Origin: Streptomyces sp. ISL-1
GTDB taxonomy: Bacteria; Actinomycetota; Actinomycetes; Streptomycetales; Streptomycetaceae
Assembly: GCF_018614585.1 (NCBI RefSeq)
Contig: NZ_JAGGOI010000040.1
Span: forward strand, 1 to 64,000
Direction of reading: 5' to 3'
DNA: 64,000 nucleotides
Positions 1 to 8,867 of this stretch are shown here, one piece after another; position 1 is the first letter of the stretch, and each line of letters starts with the position of its first letter. Made by a program: the position numbers and the translations under genes. The notes below the pieces were generated by a model, which was given only the letters and a program-made list of their open reading frames with translations, ran no database searches and had not been told where the DNA came from.

Positions 1-358
1 CGGGCCTGGCGGCGCGAAACTGCCGCGCGGGGTGCTTGGGGCCTCGCCCTCTGACATTCCCCGGCCATGGAGCGGCGGGGTGGCCGCGGCCTGCGGTCCG
101 TGACGCGGTCGCGCCGGGCGGGCCGGGCCTGGCGGCGCGAAGCTGCCGCACGCAGGGTGCTGGGGGCCTCGCCTTCGGGCGCTAACCCCGCCGCGGAGCT
201 GTGGAGAACCCACGCCGGGGGCGCCCGGCGCGGCGAACGGGCCGGGCCTGGCGGCGCGAAGCTGCGGCACGCAGGGTGCTGGGGGCCTCGCCCCCGGGCG
301 CTCCCCCGCCGCGGAGCTGTGGAGAACCCACGCCGGGGGCGCCCGGCGCGGCGGGTGG
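1..358. repeat. Imperfect ~120-bp tandem repeat, about three copies
   Basis: The segment cgggcctggcggcgcgaa recurs at 1, 124 and 243, giving periods of 123 and 119 bp. The second and third units also share the block beginning ggagctgtggagaaccc at about 196 and 315. The first unit begins at the window edge and diverges in its second half. Open frames across it have extreme Arg/Gly/Ala composition and look like artefacts of GC content, so I treat it as non-coding DNA upstream of the aminotransferase. Confidence 0.7.
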
Positions 359-443
359 GCTGGACACCATGCCCAGCAAAGTGGCCCAGGCCATACAACG
401 TGGCCATGTCCTGCCCCACCTGCGCCTATCTACGCTGAGGCCC

Positions 444-1799
444 ATGACCCCTCATCCCGACCCCCAGGCCGGCGCTGCCGTGAAGGCCGCAGACCGTGCG
501 CACGTGTTCCACTCCTGGTCCGCCCAGGGCCTGATCGACCCGCTCGCCGTCGCCGGTGCCGAGGGCTCGTACTTCTGGGACTACGACGGGAACCGCTACC
601 TCGACTTCACCAGCGGCCTCGTCTTCACCAACATCGGCTACCAGCACCCCAAGGTCGTCGCCGCGATCCAGGAGCAGGCCGGCAAGCTCACCACCTTCGC
701 GCCCGCCTTCGCCGTCGAGGCCCGCTCCGAGGCCGCCCGCCTCATCGCCGAGCGGACCCCCGGCGACCTCGACAAGATCTTCTTCACCAACGGCGGCGCC
801 GAGGCCGTCGAGAACGCCATCCGGATGGCCCGCCTGCACACCGGCCGCCCGAAGGTCCTGAGCACCTACCGCTCGTACCACGGCGGCACCGCCACCGCGG
901 TCAACGTCACCGGCGACCCGCGCCGTTGGGCCTCCGACAACGGCACCTCCGGCGTCGTCCACTTCTGGGGGCCGTTCCTCTACCGCTCGCCGTTCTACGC
1001 GACGACGGAGGCCGAGGAGTGCGCCCGCGCCCTCCAGCACCTCGAGGACACCATCGCCTTCGAGGGTCCGGCGACCATCGCCGCGATCATCCTGGAGACG
1101 ATCCCCGGGACCGCCGGGATCATGACCCCGCCGCCCGGCTACCTCGCGGGCGTCCGCGAGATCTGCGACCGCCACGGGATCGTCTTCGTACTCGACGAGG
1201 TCATGGCGGGCTTCGGCCGCACCGGCAAGTGGTTCGCCGCCGACCACTTCGATGTGACGCCCGACCTGCTGACCTTCGCCAAGGGCGTCAACTCCGGTTA
1301 CGTGCCCCTCGGCGGCGTGGCCATCTCCGCCGAGATCGCCGCGACCTTCGAGACCCGCCCCTACCCGGGCGGACTCACCTACTCCGGCCACCCCCTCGCC
1401 TGCGCCGCGGCGATCGCCACGATCAACGTGATGGCGCAGGAGCAGGTCGTCGAGAACGCGGCCCACATCGGTGAGACGGTCCTCGGCCCGGGCCTGCGGG
1501 AGCTCGCCGAGCGCCACCCGAGCGTCGGCGAGGTGCGCGGCACGGGCGTGTTCTGGGCGCTGGACCTGGTGAAGGACAAGGCGACCCGCGAGCCGCTGGT
1601 GCCGTACAACGCTACGGGCGAGGCGAACGCCCCGATGGCCGCGTTCGCCGCCGCGTGCAAGAAGGACGGCCTGTGGCCCTTCGTCAACATGAACCGCACG
1701 CACGCGGTCCCGCCCTGCAATGTCACCGAGGCGGAGGCGAAGGAGGGCCTGGCGGCGCTGGACGTGGCGCTGTCGGTCGCCGACGAGCACACGGCCTGA
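444..1799 (+). CDS. Class III (omega-type) PLP-dependent aminotransferase
   Basis: A 451-residue fold-type I aminotransferase that should transfer an amino group from an amine or omega-amino acid to a keto acid in the cytoplasm; the substrate cannot be read from sequence. Class III signatures are clear: an FFTNGGAEA phosphate-binding segment near residue 115, VLDEVMAGFGRTG with the pyridine-nitrogen Asp at 251, and FAKGVNSGYVPLGG with the Schiff-base Lys at 280. The frame stays open upstream into the repeat DNA, but ATG 444 gives the family's usual length, has a short tgagg just upstream and starts before the first conserved residues. The gene stands alone and is followed by a strong hairpin. 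Family is sure; the exact reaction is not. Confidence 0.9.
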   Translation: MTPHPDPQAGAAVKAADRAHVFHSWSAQGLIDPLAVAGAEGSYFWDYDGNRYLDFTSGLVFTNIGYQHPKVVAAIQEQAGKLTTFAPAFAVEARSEAARLIAERTPGDLDKIFFTNGGAEAVENAIRMARLHTGRPKVLSTYRSYHGGTATAVNVTGDPRRWASDNGTSGVVHFWGPFLYRSPFYATTEAEECARALQHLEDTIAFEGPATIAAIILETIPGTAGIMTPPPGYLAGVREICDRHGIVFVLDEVMAGFGRTGKWFAADHFDVTPDLLTFAKGVNSGYVPLGGVAISAEIAATFETRPYPGGLTYSGHPLACAAAIATINVMAQEQVVENAAHIGETVLGPGLRELAERHPSVGEVRGTGVFWALDLVKDKATREPLVPYNATGEANAPMAAFAAACKKDGLWPFVNMNRTHAVPPCNVTEAEAKEGLAALDVALSVADEHTA

Positions 1800-1825
1800 G
1801 CTGTAGCCGTACGACTGAGCTGTAC

Positions 1826-1864
1826 GCCGCACCGGGGCCCGTTCCGCACGGACCCCGGTGCGGC
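1826..1864. terminator. Hairpin terminator between convergent genes
   Basis: A 12-bp stem (gccgcaccgggg with its complement) around a loop of about 15 nt lies 27 nt after the aminotransferase stop and 22 nt from the stop of the opposing gene. It could serve both strands. Confidence 0.75.
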
Positions 1865-1886
1865 CGTTCAATCCTCAACTTTGTCC

Positions 1887-2333
1887 TCAAGAGCCGGACG
1901 GGCTTGATCCCGCCGGTTCCACCTCCAGGAAGCGGCGGCGGCGGGGGCCGCGGTACAGCAGTGCCTCCCACCCCCGGTCCGCCAGCTTCGCGGCGCACTC
2001 CGTGAGCTTCGCCTCCTCCTCCTGGGCCGCGCCGCTGCCCGGCGGGCCCAGCCAGTCCACGCAGACCATGCGCGGGCGGTCCGAGGGGCGCACGCGATAG
2101 CCCGTCGCCGTCCGGGCGCCCGAGGCGTCCAGGGCGGACGGCGGGATGCCCGCAGCCTCCAGGGTCAGGGCGATCGCGCGCACCATCTGGTTGAGCTCCC
2201 AGGCGGCGGGCGCTGCGCCGGTGACGCGGCGGATCTGGAGCATGCCGTCGAACGCGACCCGCACCTCGGCGGACCGGTCGCGGCCGCGCGCTGCCTCGCC
2301 GTCGCCGGTGGCCGGCTCGAAGACATGAGCCAT
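1887..2333 (-). CDS. Conserved hypothetical protein, 148 aa
   Basis: No family recognised. The frame extends to 2378, but ATG 2333 (MAHVFEPATG) avoids an Ala/Arg-rich prefix. The protein is soluble, with no signal peptide or membrane segment. A central alpha-rich region contains AWELNQMVRAIALTLEAAGI, and the C-terminal half holds RPRMVCVDWLGPPG. It is convergent with the aminotransferase and divergent from the GntR gene, so it is probably transcribed alone from the 2334-2505 region. Third-position GC is like its neighbours. Confidence 0.65.
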   Translation of the reverse strand: MAHVFEPATGDGEAARGRDRSAEVRVAFDGMLQIRRVTGAAPAAWELNQMVRAIALTLEAAGIPPSALDASGARTATGYRVRPSDRPRMVCVDWLGPPGSGAAQEEEAKLTECAAKLADRGWEALLYRGPRRRRFLEVEPAGSSPSGS

Positions 2334-2505
2334 GGCCGCCACAGTAGCGGGCAGGGACCGGGCCGCCGCGGCCGTCACGGTTATCGAAGCCGCGCCCGCA
2401 GCTTGGGCCGCGCCCGCGCCGCGCGCCCAAGGCCCATGCCCCGCACCCGGTTCGTAACCTCTGGCCTATCGTGTCCGGGACCCCCCGGCGAAGGAGAAGG
2501 CCACG

Positions 2506-3198
2506 ATGCGCGGTACCGACAGCAGTACCGCTGTCACCCGCAACACCCTGCGGCGGCAGATCGCGGACGCGCTGCGTGACGAGATTCTGGCGGGGCGTCT
2601 GCAGCCCGGACATGAATTCACCGTCAAGCAGATCGCCGAGCAGTACGGCGTTTCCGCGACGCCGGTCCGCGAAGCCCTCGTCAACCTCTCCGCCCAGGGC
2701 TTGCTCGACTCGGACGAGCACCGGGGCTTCAAGGTGCACCAGTTCACCGTCGAGGACTACCGCGGCATGGTCGAGGCCCGCTCCCTGATCGTGGACGGCA
2801 TCTTCCGCCATATCGCCAGGCGGGCCCCCGGCAAGCGCGGCTCCGGCGTCCACGGCAAGGCACTCGTGTCCGTACGCCGCCGGGCCGAGGAGGCCGCCCG
2901 CGCGGCCCGCGGCGGGGACCTCGACATCCTCATCGGCTACGACCTGCGCTTCTGGCGCGAGCTCGGCCAGGTCTTCGCCAACCGCTACATCTGTGACTTC
3001 CTGCACCGGTTGCGCGTCCACGCCTGGGTGTTCGCCGTCCCCTATCTGCGCGCCGACGCGGAACTGCGGGACTGGCTGTGGAGCGGCCACGAGGACCTGG
3101 TGGACGCCGTCGCGCTCGGCGACGCCGACAAGGCGCGCGCGGTCATCGACTCGTACAACGACCACGCGCTCGCCTGGGCGGATCGGCTGGAGCGGTGA
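2506..3198 (+). CDS. GntR-family transcriptional regulator (FCD/FadR-like)
   Basis: A 230-residue one-component regulator. Residues about 14-76 form the winged helix-turn-helix, with TVKQIAEQYGVSATPVREAL as the recognition region. The C-terminal alpha-helical part resembles an FCD ligand-binding domain and contains the EARSLIVDGIFRHIA helix. ATG 2506 follows a gaaggagaagg ribosome-binding site. Its stop codon overlaps the GTG start of the next gene, so the two are probably co-transcribed and coupled. The effector is unknown. GntR regulators often control adjacent genes, so the glycosyltransferase is one candidate target. Confidence 0.88.
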   Translation: MRGTDSSTAVTRNTLRRQIADALRDEILAGRLQPGHEFTVKQIAEQYGVSATPVREALVNLSAQGLLDSDEHRGFKVHQFTVEDYRGMVEARSLIVDGIFRHIARRAPGKRGSGVHGKALVSVRRRAEEAARAARGGDLDILIGYDLRFWRELGQVFANRYICDFLHRLRVHAWVFAVPYLRADAELRDWLWSGHEDLVDAVALGDADKARAVIDSYNDHALAWADRLER

Positions 3199-5621
3199 GC
3201 GTGGATCTGAGCGTCGTCGTCCCGGCGTACAACGAGGAAGATCGGCTGGGCCCCACCCTCGACGCCATCTGCGCCCATCTGCGCGGGGAGCCGGGCCGCT
3301 GGGGCGAGTGGGAACTGATCGTCGTCGACGACGGCTCCACCGACGGCACCGCCAAGATCGCCAAGGACGCCTCGGCCGAGGAGCCGCGCATCCAGATCGT
3401 CTCCGGCGACGGCAACCACGGCAAGGGCAGCGCCCTGCGCCTGGGCGTGCTCGCCTCGTACGGCCGGCGGGTCCTGATCACCGACGCCGACCTCGCGACG
3501 CCCATCGAGGAACTCGACCGCCTCGACAAGCAGTTGGCGGCGGAGGACAGCGCGGCGGCGATCGGCTCACGCGCGCACCCCGACTCCCGTATCGAGGTGC
3601 ACCAGCGGCGTTCGCGCGAATGGCTCGGCCGGATGGGCAACCGACTCATACGCGCCGTCGCGGTGCCCGGCATCCACGACACCCAGTGCGGATTCAAGCT
3701 CTTCGACGGTGACAAGGCGCGCGCCGCCTTCGCCGACTCGCGGCTCGACGGGTGGGGGATCGACGTCGAGATACTGCGGTTCTTCCGGCGTGAGGGCTGG
3801 CCGGTCACGGAGGTCCCGGTGCGCTGGTCGCATCAGGCGGGCTCCAAGGTCAGACCGCTGGACTACGGCAGGGTGCTGCTGGAACTCGTCAGGCTGCGGG
3901 CGCGTGCAGTGCGGCCCGTCGGCCTCCTCGTCACCGGCCTCTTCCTGCTCGCTTCCGTACTGCTCTACAAGGGCCTGTGGGCAGACCTGGACCGCGGCTA
4001 TCTCGCCGACGCGGGCTCGGACCAGAACCAGTGGGAGTGGTTCTTCGCGGTCACCGCCGACAATGTCGCGCACCTGCGAAACCCCCTGTTCACGACCTTG
4101 CAGGGGTATCCGGACGGCGTGAATCTGATGGCGAACACCGTCATGCTCGGGCTCTCCGTCCCGCTCACGCCCCTCACGCTGCTGTTCGGCCCGACCGTCA
4201 CCTGGGCGCTGGTGCTCACGCTCGGACTGACGGCGACGGCGACTGCCTGGTACTGGCTGATCGCCCGGCGGCTGGCGACGAACCGGTGGGCGGCCGCGAT
4301 CGGCGGCGCCTTCGCCGCCTTCGCGCCGCCGATGATCTCGCACGGCAACGCGCACCCCAACTTCCTTGTGCTGTTCATGATCCCGGTGATCGTCGACCGG
4401 GCGCTGAGGCTGTGCGAGGGGCGCAATGTCGTACGCGACGGGGTGCTCCTCGGCCTGTTCGCGACGTATCAGATCTTCCTCGGCGAGGAGCCGCTGCTGC
4501 TCGCGGCGATGGGCATGCTGCTCTTCGCGCTCTCCTACGGACTCGTGCGCCGCGATGTGGCGAGGGCTGCTGCGCGGCCGCTGCTGCGCGGGCTCGCCGT
4601 CGCCGCGGCCGTCTGTCTGCCGCTGGTCGCCTTCCCGCTGGGCTGGCAGTTCTTCGGCCCGCAGAGCTACACGAGCGTGCTGCACGGCGACAACATGGGC
4701 AACAGTCCGCTCGCCTTCCTGGAGTTCGCGGGCCGCTCGCTGATGGGATCCGACGAGGGCGCGGACCCGCTCGCCTTCAACCGCACCGAGCAGAACGCCT
4801 TCTACGGCTGGCCGCTGGTCGCACTGGCGGCGGCGATCGTGGTGCGGCTGTGGCGGGTCGCGCTGGTCAAGGCGCTTGCCTTTACGGGGGTGGCGGCGGC
4901 CTTCCTCTCGCTCGGCCCGAAGTTCCGCATTCCGTACACCGACATCGTGCTCACCGGCCCGTGGCGGGCGCTGGCCCATCAGCCGCTGTTCGAATCCGTC
5001 ATCGAGTCGCGGGTGGCTCTGATCTGCGCGCCGGTGCTCGGAGTCCTGATCGCGCTGGCGGTCGACCGGCTGCTGGTCACGCGGGAGCGGGTGCACCGGG
5101 CGGTGGGCCTGGCGGCGGTGGCCGCCGCACTGGTGCCCGTGTTGCCGACGCCGTATCCGGTGCGGGAGCGGGCGGAGATACCGGCCTTCGTCACGGAAGG
5201 GATGTACAGCGCGTATCTCTCCGAGGGTGAATCGGTGGTCACGGTGCCGCTGCCCTCCCCCGGCAGCGCCGAGGCCCTGCACTGGCAGTCGGCCACCGGG
5301 CTCGGCTTCCCGGTCGCCGGCGGCTACTTCAACGGGCCGTGGGGCCCGGATCGCATGGGCATCTACGGCGCGACGCCCCGGCACACCTCCAACCTCCTCA
5401 ACGATGTGCGGGGCAGCGGTCGGGTCCCGGTGATCGGCCCCAACTGGCAGGCGCAGGCGCGCGGCGACCTGGCGGCGTGGCGGGCGGGCGTGGTGGTGCT
5501 GGCGCCGCAGTACAACGACGCGGCCCTGTATGCGACGGTGGAGAAACTGCTCGGACAGCCGGGCAAGCGTGTGGGCGGAGTGTGGGTATGGGATGTGGGG
5601 GCGGAGCGCATGCGGGGCTGA
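3195..5621 (+). CDS. GT2 glycosyltransferase fused to a polytopic membrane domain
   Basis: About 808 residues. The first ~230 are a GT-A glycosyltransferase of the polyprenyl-phosphate sugar transferase type: VVVPAYNEEDRLGPT at the start, VVDDGSTDGT, the ITDADLATP metal-binding DXD-like motif, then DTQCGFKLF and WGIDVEIL. Residues about 240 to 620 contain many hydrophobic helices with loops that recall GT-C proteins, and the C-terminus is extracytoplasmic-looking. The likely role is to make a lipid-linked sugar and perhaps use it outside the membrane; acceptor and sugar are unknown. The start is GTG 3195, overlapping the GntR stop as GTGA, with GTG 3201 as an alternative. Confidence 0.82.
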   Translation: MSVDLSVVVPAYNEEDRLGPTLDAICAHLRGEPGRWGEWELIVVDDGSTDGTAKIAKDASAEEPRIQIVSGDGNHGKGSALRLGVLASYGRRVLITDADLATPIEELDRLDKQLAAEDSAAAIGSRAHPDSRIEVHQRRSREWLGRMGNRLIRAVAVPGIHDTQCGFKLFDGDKARAAFADSRLDGWGIDVEILRFFRREGWPVTEVPVRWSHQAGSKVRPLDYGRVLLELVRLRARAVRPVGLLVTGLFLLASVLLYKGLWADLDRGYLADAGSDQNQWEWFFAVTADNVAHLRNPLFTTLQGYPDGVNLMANTVMLGLSVPLTPLTLLFGPTVTWALVLTLGLTATATAWYWLIARRLATNRWAAAIGGAFAAFAPPMISHGNAHPNFLVLFMIPVIVDRALRLCEGRNVVRDGVLLGLFATYQIFLGEEPLLLAAMGMLLFALSYGLVRRDVARAAARPLLRGLAVAAAVCLPLVAFPLGWQFFGPQSYTSVLHGDNMGNSPLAFLEFAGRSLMGSDEGADPLAFNRTEQNAFYGWPLVALAAAIVVRLWRVALVKALAFTGVAAAFLSLGPKFRIPYTDIVLTGPWRALAHQPLFESVIESRVALICAPVLGVLIALAVDRLLVTRERVHRAVGLAAVAAALVPVLPTPYPVRERAEIPAFVTEGMYSAYLSEGESVVTVPLPSPGSAEALHWQSATGLGFPVAGGYFNGPWGPDRMGIYGATPRHTSNLLNDVRGSGRVPVIGPNWQAQARGDLAAWRAGVVVLAPQYNDAALYATVEKLLGQPGKRVGGVWVWDVGAERMRG

Positions 5622-5713
5622 CCGGCACCCTTCGCTGAATGTACTGGGGGCACTACGCTGTCCCGACCATCGCACGAACGCGTCCGTACTTCCCTTGGAG
5701 AGCGAGCCTTCCC

Positions 5714-6364
5714 TTGGCCTGTGACCTGTGGTTGGTCCCCCTCGTCGATGTGCTGTGCCACAGCCCCGACAACCCCTTCGCCGAAGAGATCGCGTCCTAC
5801 GACAAGGCCCTCACCGACGCGGGTCTGCCGACGGTTCCCGTCTTCGCCTATATGCCGGGCCTGTCGGGCGATGTGGCCCCGGTCGCGGGGTTCGACTACG
5901 ACGCGCTGCACTTCCTGCGGCGCGCGTACCTGCTGCAGTTGTGCGGTCTCGCGGTGACCCCGGTGGACGAACTGGGCGGCGACTACGAGCAGTTGCTGGA
6001 GATGTTCGAGTCGACGGCGCAGCAGTCGCATCTGGTGTGGCACTACGACCACGCGGGGGCGTATGTCCCGGTGGACTTCACCTCGCCGCTGTTCAACGAC
6101 GAACTGCTGGCGGGCGGCGGCCCGTTGGGCTCAACGCAGGGTCTGCTGCGGGAGCTGGAGTATGTCGCGCCGTCGATCGGCATCGACCCCGCGAACCCGC
6201 CGGAGGCGCCGCAGCCGCCCGACCGGCCTACTTCGCTGGAGGAGCCGGCGGGGCCGATTCCGTACGACGAGAGTCCGTTCGCGCGGGAGCGGCATGTGTG
6301 GCTGGGGCTGCACGCGGCCGCGACGCGGAGCCTGGGCCAGGGCTCAATGATCATTTTTAGCTGA
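5714..6364 (+). CDS. Hypothetical protein, 216 aa
   Basis: No family recognised. The reading frame is coding-like, with an acidic, aromatic-rich middle (HYDHAGAYVPVDF) and a Pro-rich segment near residue 165. I prefer TTG 5714, which has a ggagagc site at 5697-5703 and gives the N-terminus MACDLWLVPLVDVLCH; an ATG at 5639 would add a poorly coding prefix. It follows the glycosyltransferase by about 90 nt. The last residues (SMIIFS) look non-conserved, so the C-terminus may have drifted. Confidence 0.55.
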   Translation: MACDLWLVPLVDVLCHSPDNPFAEEIASYDKALTDAGLPTVPVFAYMPGLSGDVAPVAGFDYDALHFLRRAYLLQLCGLAVTPVDELGGDYEQLLEMFESTAQQSHLVWHYDHAGAYVPVDFTSPLFNDELLAGGGPLGSTQGLLRELEYVAPSIGIDPANPPEAPQPPDRPTSLEEPAGPIPYDESPFARERHVWLGLHAAATRSLGQGSMIIFS

Positions 6365-6391
6365 CGCACAGCCGCCGCGCATCCCGCCCGT

Positions 6392-6432
6392 ATCGGACGC
6401 ACATCCGGGTCGCATCCGACGCACATCCGGCA
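6392..6432. repeat. Two 14-bp direct repeats upstream of the methyltransferase gene
   Basis: gacgcacatccgg occurs at 6397 and 6418, a spacing of 21 bp (two helical turns), between two genes and about 65 nt before ATG 6493. Such phasing could suit a dimeric regulator, but no protein is indicated. Confidence 0.35.
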
Positions 6433-6492
6433 CACACCTGCTGAACGCGAGGCCTTAAGCTGCGCGACACCTAGGCCCGGTAGGACCGGTGC

Positions 6493-7473
6493 ATGTCACA
6501 GACGAGTACCTCGGCACAGTCCCCCGCGGCGACGATCGCGGGGGAAAGGGCGGACGAGACCGTGGACGAAGCGCTTCCCAGGCCGGCGCGATTCGCGGAT
6601 GTGAAGGGCTGGTTCTGGCCTGCTGACCAGCTGCTGTTCGACTGGTTCCTGAGTTATCAGCGGGACACGGACCCGGACGGCCGGGGGGACCTGCTGGAGC
6701 TCGGCGCGTACCTGGGAAAGAGCGCGATCTTCACGGGGCAGTATCTGCGGGACGGTGAGGATTTCACTGTCTGCGACCTCTGGGACTCCGAGGCGCCGGA
6801 CGACCCCAACAGCGCGGAGATGGACCGGTCGTACTCGACGCTGACGCGGCGCGCGTTCGAGGCGAACTATCTGTCGTTCCACGACGAGCTGCCCACGCTG
6901 GTGCAGGCCCCGACCTCGGTGATCACCTCCCGGGTCCGTGCGGGGAGCTGCCGCTTCGTGCATGTCGACGCATCGCACCTGTACGAGCATGTGCACGGCG
7001 ACATCGAGGCTGCGAAGGCGCTGCTGCAGCCGGAGGGCATCGTGTCCTTCGACGACTTCCGCGCGGAGCACTGCCCGGGCGTCTCGGCGGCGGTGTGGGG
7101 CGCGGTGGCCACGACGGGCCTGAAGCCGATCGTGATCACGGGCACGAAGCTGTACGGCACGTGGGGCGACCCGGATCCGGTGCGCGAGGCGCTGCTGACC
7201 TGGCTGGAGACGCGTACGGACATGTGGCACGGGGTGGAGGAGGTGGCGGGCGTCCCGCTGATCCGCATCAAGGGCAACAAGGCGGAGTCCCCGGCGCACC
7301 CGAAGTCCCGCCACAAGCCGGAGCCGGCCCCGCGGTCCGAGCCGGCGCCCCTGCCGCCCGCCCCGGCGCCCACCGCGGCGGCTCGCCCCCGGCCTTCGCG
7401 CGCCCGCCGCCTGGCAAAGGACCTGCTCCCGCCGATCCTGACGCGAGCGCTCAGGTCCCGTCGAAGCGCTTGA
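6493..7473 (+). CDS. Class I SAM-dependent methyltransferase-like protein
   Basis: 326 residues. The core at about 65-240 has the Rossmann motif I region LLELGAYLGKSAIFTGQYL, an acidic second strand (CDLWDSE), and the VHVDASHLYEHVHGDIEAAK segment typical of Methyltransf_24 enzymes, which often modify sugars, rhamnosyl lipids or natural products. The C-terminal ~60 residues are Pro/Ala/Arg-rich and probably disordered. It is monocistronic, with a long hairpin after the stop. The nearby glycosyltransferase suggests a glycoconjugate substrate, which is only inference. Confidence 0.75.
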   Translation: MSQTSTSAQSPAATIAGERADETVDEALPRPARFADVKGWFWPADQLLFDWFLSYQRDTDPDGRGDLLELGAYLGKSAIFTGQYLRDGEDFTVCDLWDSEAPDDPNSAEMDRSYSTLTRRAFEANYLSFHDELPTLVQAPTSVITSRVRAGSCRFVHVDASHLYEHVHGDIEAAKALLQPEGIVSFDDFRAEHCPGVSAAVWGAVATTGLKPIVITGTKLYGTWGDPDPVREALLTWLETRTDMWHGVEEVAGVPLIRIKGNKAESPAHPKSRHKPEPAPRSEPAPLPPAPAPTAAARPRPSRARRLAKDLLPPILTRALRSRRSA

Positions 7474-7570
7474 CCCCGGACCGGGGCTCGGCTCCGGACG
7501 CCGCGCCTCAATCGCCGGAGGGGCTTGGTTTCGGGGCTCGGCCCCGGCCCCGCGCCTCGATCGCCGGCGA

Positions 7571-7607
7571 GGCTTGAGTTTCCGCCGGACGGGCGGAAAC
7601 TCAAGCC
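7571..7607. terminator. Perfect 16-bp-stem terminator
   Basis: ggcttgagtttccgcc at 7571-7586 is exactly complementary to 7592-7607 around the loop ggacg. It lies between the methyltransferase gene and the opposing SLATT gene and can end transcripts from either side. Confidence 0.8.
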
Positions 7608-7652
7608 CGTTGGGGGTCCCCCCGGACGAAGTCTGGGGGGAGATTGAGGAGT

Positions 7653-7786
7653 ACGCCCGAGGGCGTCCTGGGGTCGCCCCACGCCCGCAGGGCGTCCTGG
7701 GGGTCCCCCCCACGCCCGGAGGGCGTCCCTGGGGTCGCCCCACGCCCGCAGGGCGTCCTGGGGGTCCCCCCACGCCCGCAGGGCGT
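7653..7786. repeat. Five ~30-bp tandem units each carrying a small palindrome
   Basis: The palindrome acgcccg(c/g)agggcgt, or a one-base-shorter form, occurs at 7653, 7681, 7712, 7742 and 7772, joined by ggggtcgcccc or gggggtcccccc linkers that are themselves nearly self-complementary. The rest of 7474-7841 holds the terminator and no gene. The spacing is not a multiple of three throughout, so this is structured intergenic DNA, not protein repeats. Confidence 0.75.
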
Positions 7787-7841
7787 AGGGGGCGGGTCTC
7801 GGGCTTGCCCCCCCAGAGGGGAGGAAACACCGCGTCCACCC

Positions 7842-8594
7842 TCAGCGCGGCGTCTCCGGCGGTCGCTGCCTCGGCATGTTCGGCCGCGTCCCCGGCGGCA
7901 ACGGCACCCGCCCCGGCCCTCCTGCCGCGTCCGCCCGCCCCGCGCCCCCCGCGCCGCCCATCCCCATCCTCGGCGACTGCGTCACCAGCGGTGCCGGGCC
8001 CGACCGGAACTCCCCCATCCAGTCCGCCGTCTCCGACCGCACCAGCTCCGCGACGTCCTCCGAGAACCGCCGCAGCACCCCCAGACACCGCTCCGCCGCC
8101 TCGCTCGCCGTGCCCTCCGTCGGGCCCAGCACCTCCCGTACGCTCTCCGACGCCCAGTCGAACTGCAGCGCCAGCAGCCTGCGCTGCACCGCCTGCGCCG
8201 TCGCGACGTCCCTTATCCAGCCCGACGTCAGCCCGAAGTACCGGTCGCAGGCCAGGCACGCCGCCCCCAGCAGCAGCGGCAGGTACCCCCACCCCGCCGC
8301 CCCGTCCAGCACGCCCGCCAGATCGAGCAGGGGAAGCGCCGCCCCGGTGATCACCCCCAGGGCCGTGCCGAGCCGCAGCACCCGCGCCGTACGCCGCTTC
8401 CAGACGCGGTCGGCGAGATACCACCGCGCCGTGCGCAGCGCGTCCGCCTCGACCCACCTGTACAGCTCGTCGAGGCGTTCCGCCGGCTCGCCCCAGTCGC
8501 CGAGCGGAAACGGCCTCCCGGCCAGGTCACCGCGCGGCGCTTCGCCACGTTCCTCCCGGGCCGGCCCCCCGGGCTGCATCTCCGGCTGGCTCAC
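7842..8594 (-). CDS. SLATT-domain two-TM protein
   Basis: 250 residues, GTG start at 8594. The central part (about 35-190) has the SLATT arrangement: an amphipathic helix with ELYRWVEADALRTARWYLAD, two closely spaced membrane segments (VLRLGTALGVITGAALPLLD and GYLPLLLGAACLA), then a helix with RDVATAQAVQRRLLALQFDW. The N- and C-terminal tails are Pro/Gly-rich and probably disordered. SLATT proteins are predicted membrane effectors of nucleotide-signalled conflict systems, but no cyclase, SMODS or SLOG gene is adjacent, so that role is not shown here. The gene is divergent from YbaB. Confidence 0.75.
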   Translation of the reverse strand: MSQPEMQPGGPAREERGEAPRGDLAGRPFPLGDWGEPAERLDELYRWVEADALRTARWYLADRVWKRRTARVLRLGTALGVITGAALPLLDLAGVLDGAAGWGYLPLLLGAACLACDRYFGLTSGWIRDVATAQAVQRRLLALQFDWASESVREVLGPTEGTASEAAERCLGVLRRFSEDVAELVRSETADWMGEFRSGPAPLVTQSPRMGMGGAGGAGRADAAGGPGRVPLPPGTRPNMPRQRPPETPR

Positions 8595-8867
8595 CGGTGC
8601 ACTCCTCTACGACGTGACGACTGACGTGACACTGCGTGACGTACGGTGCGCGCGTGCATCCTGGTGCGCAATGCTCTTCCTACCGCCGAATGGCGGTCTG
8701 TGCGCCGGAAATCCCGGTATTTCCGCCCACACGGGGGCCTTGATCAGCTAGAGGCTTTCCGGCTCAGTCACTCGAAAGAGTTGGGCCCCGCAGGGTGGGG
8801 CACGGGGCCCGGCAAGCACGTAGGCTCGGCTTACCGAACAATCGTCGTCGAATTGCCAGGAGTGACC

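Noticed and set aside
67..445. Open frames on both strands across the tandem repeat
   Set aside because: Composition is almost only Arg, Gly, Ala and Pro and follows the DNA repeat, with no conserved-looking segment; expected in DNA of this GC content.
7653..7786. CRISPR-like array
   Set aside because: The spacers are themselves repeated linkers with no unique sequence, and no cas genes are present.
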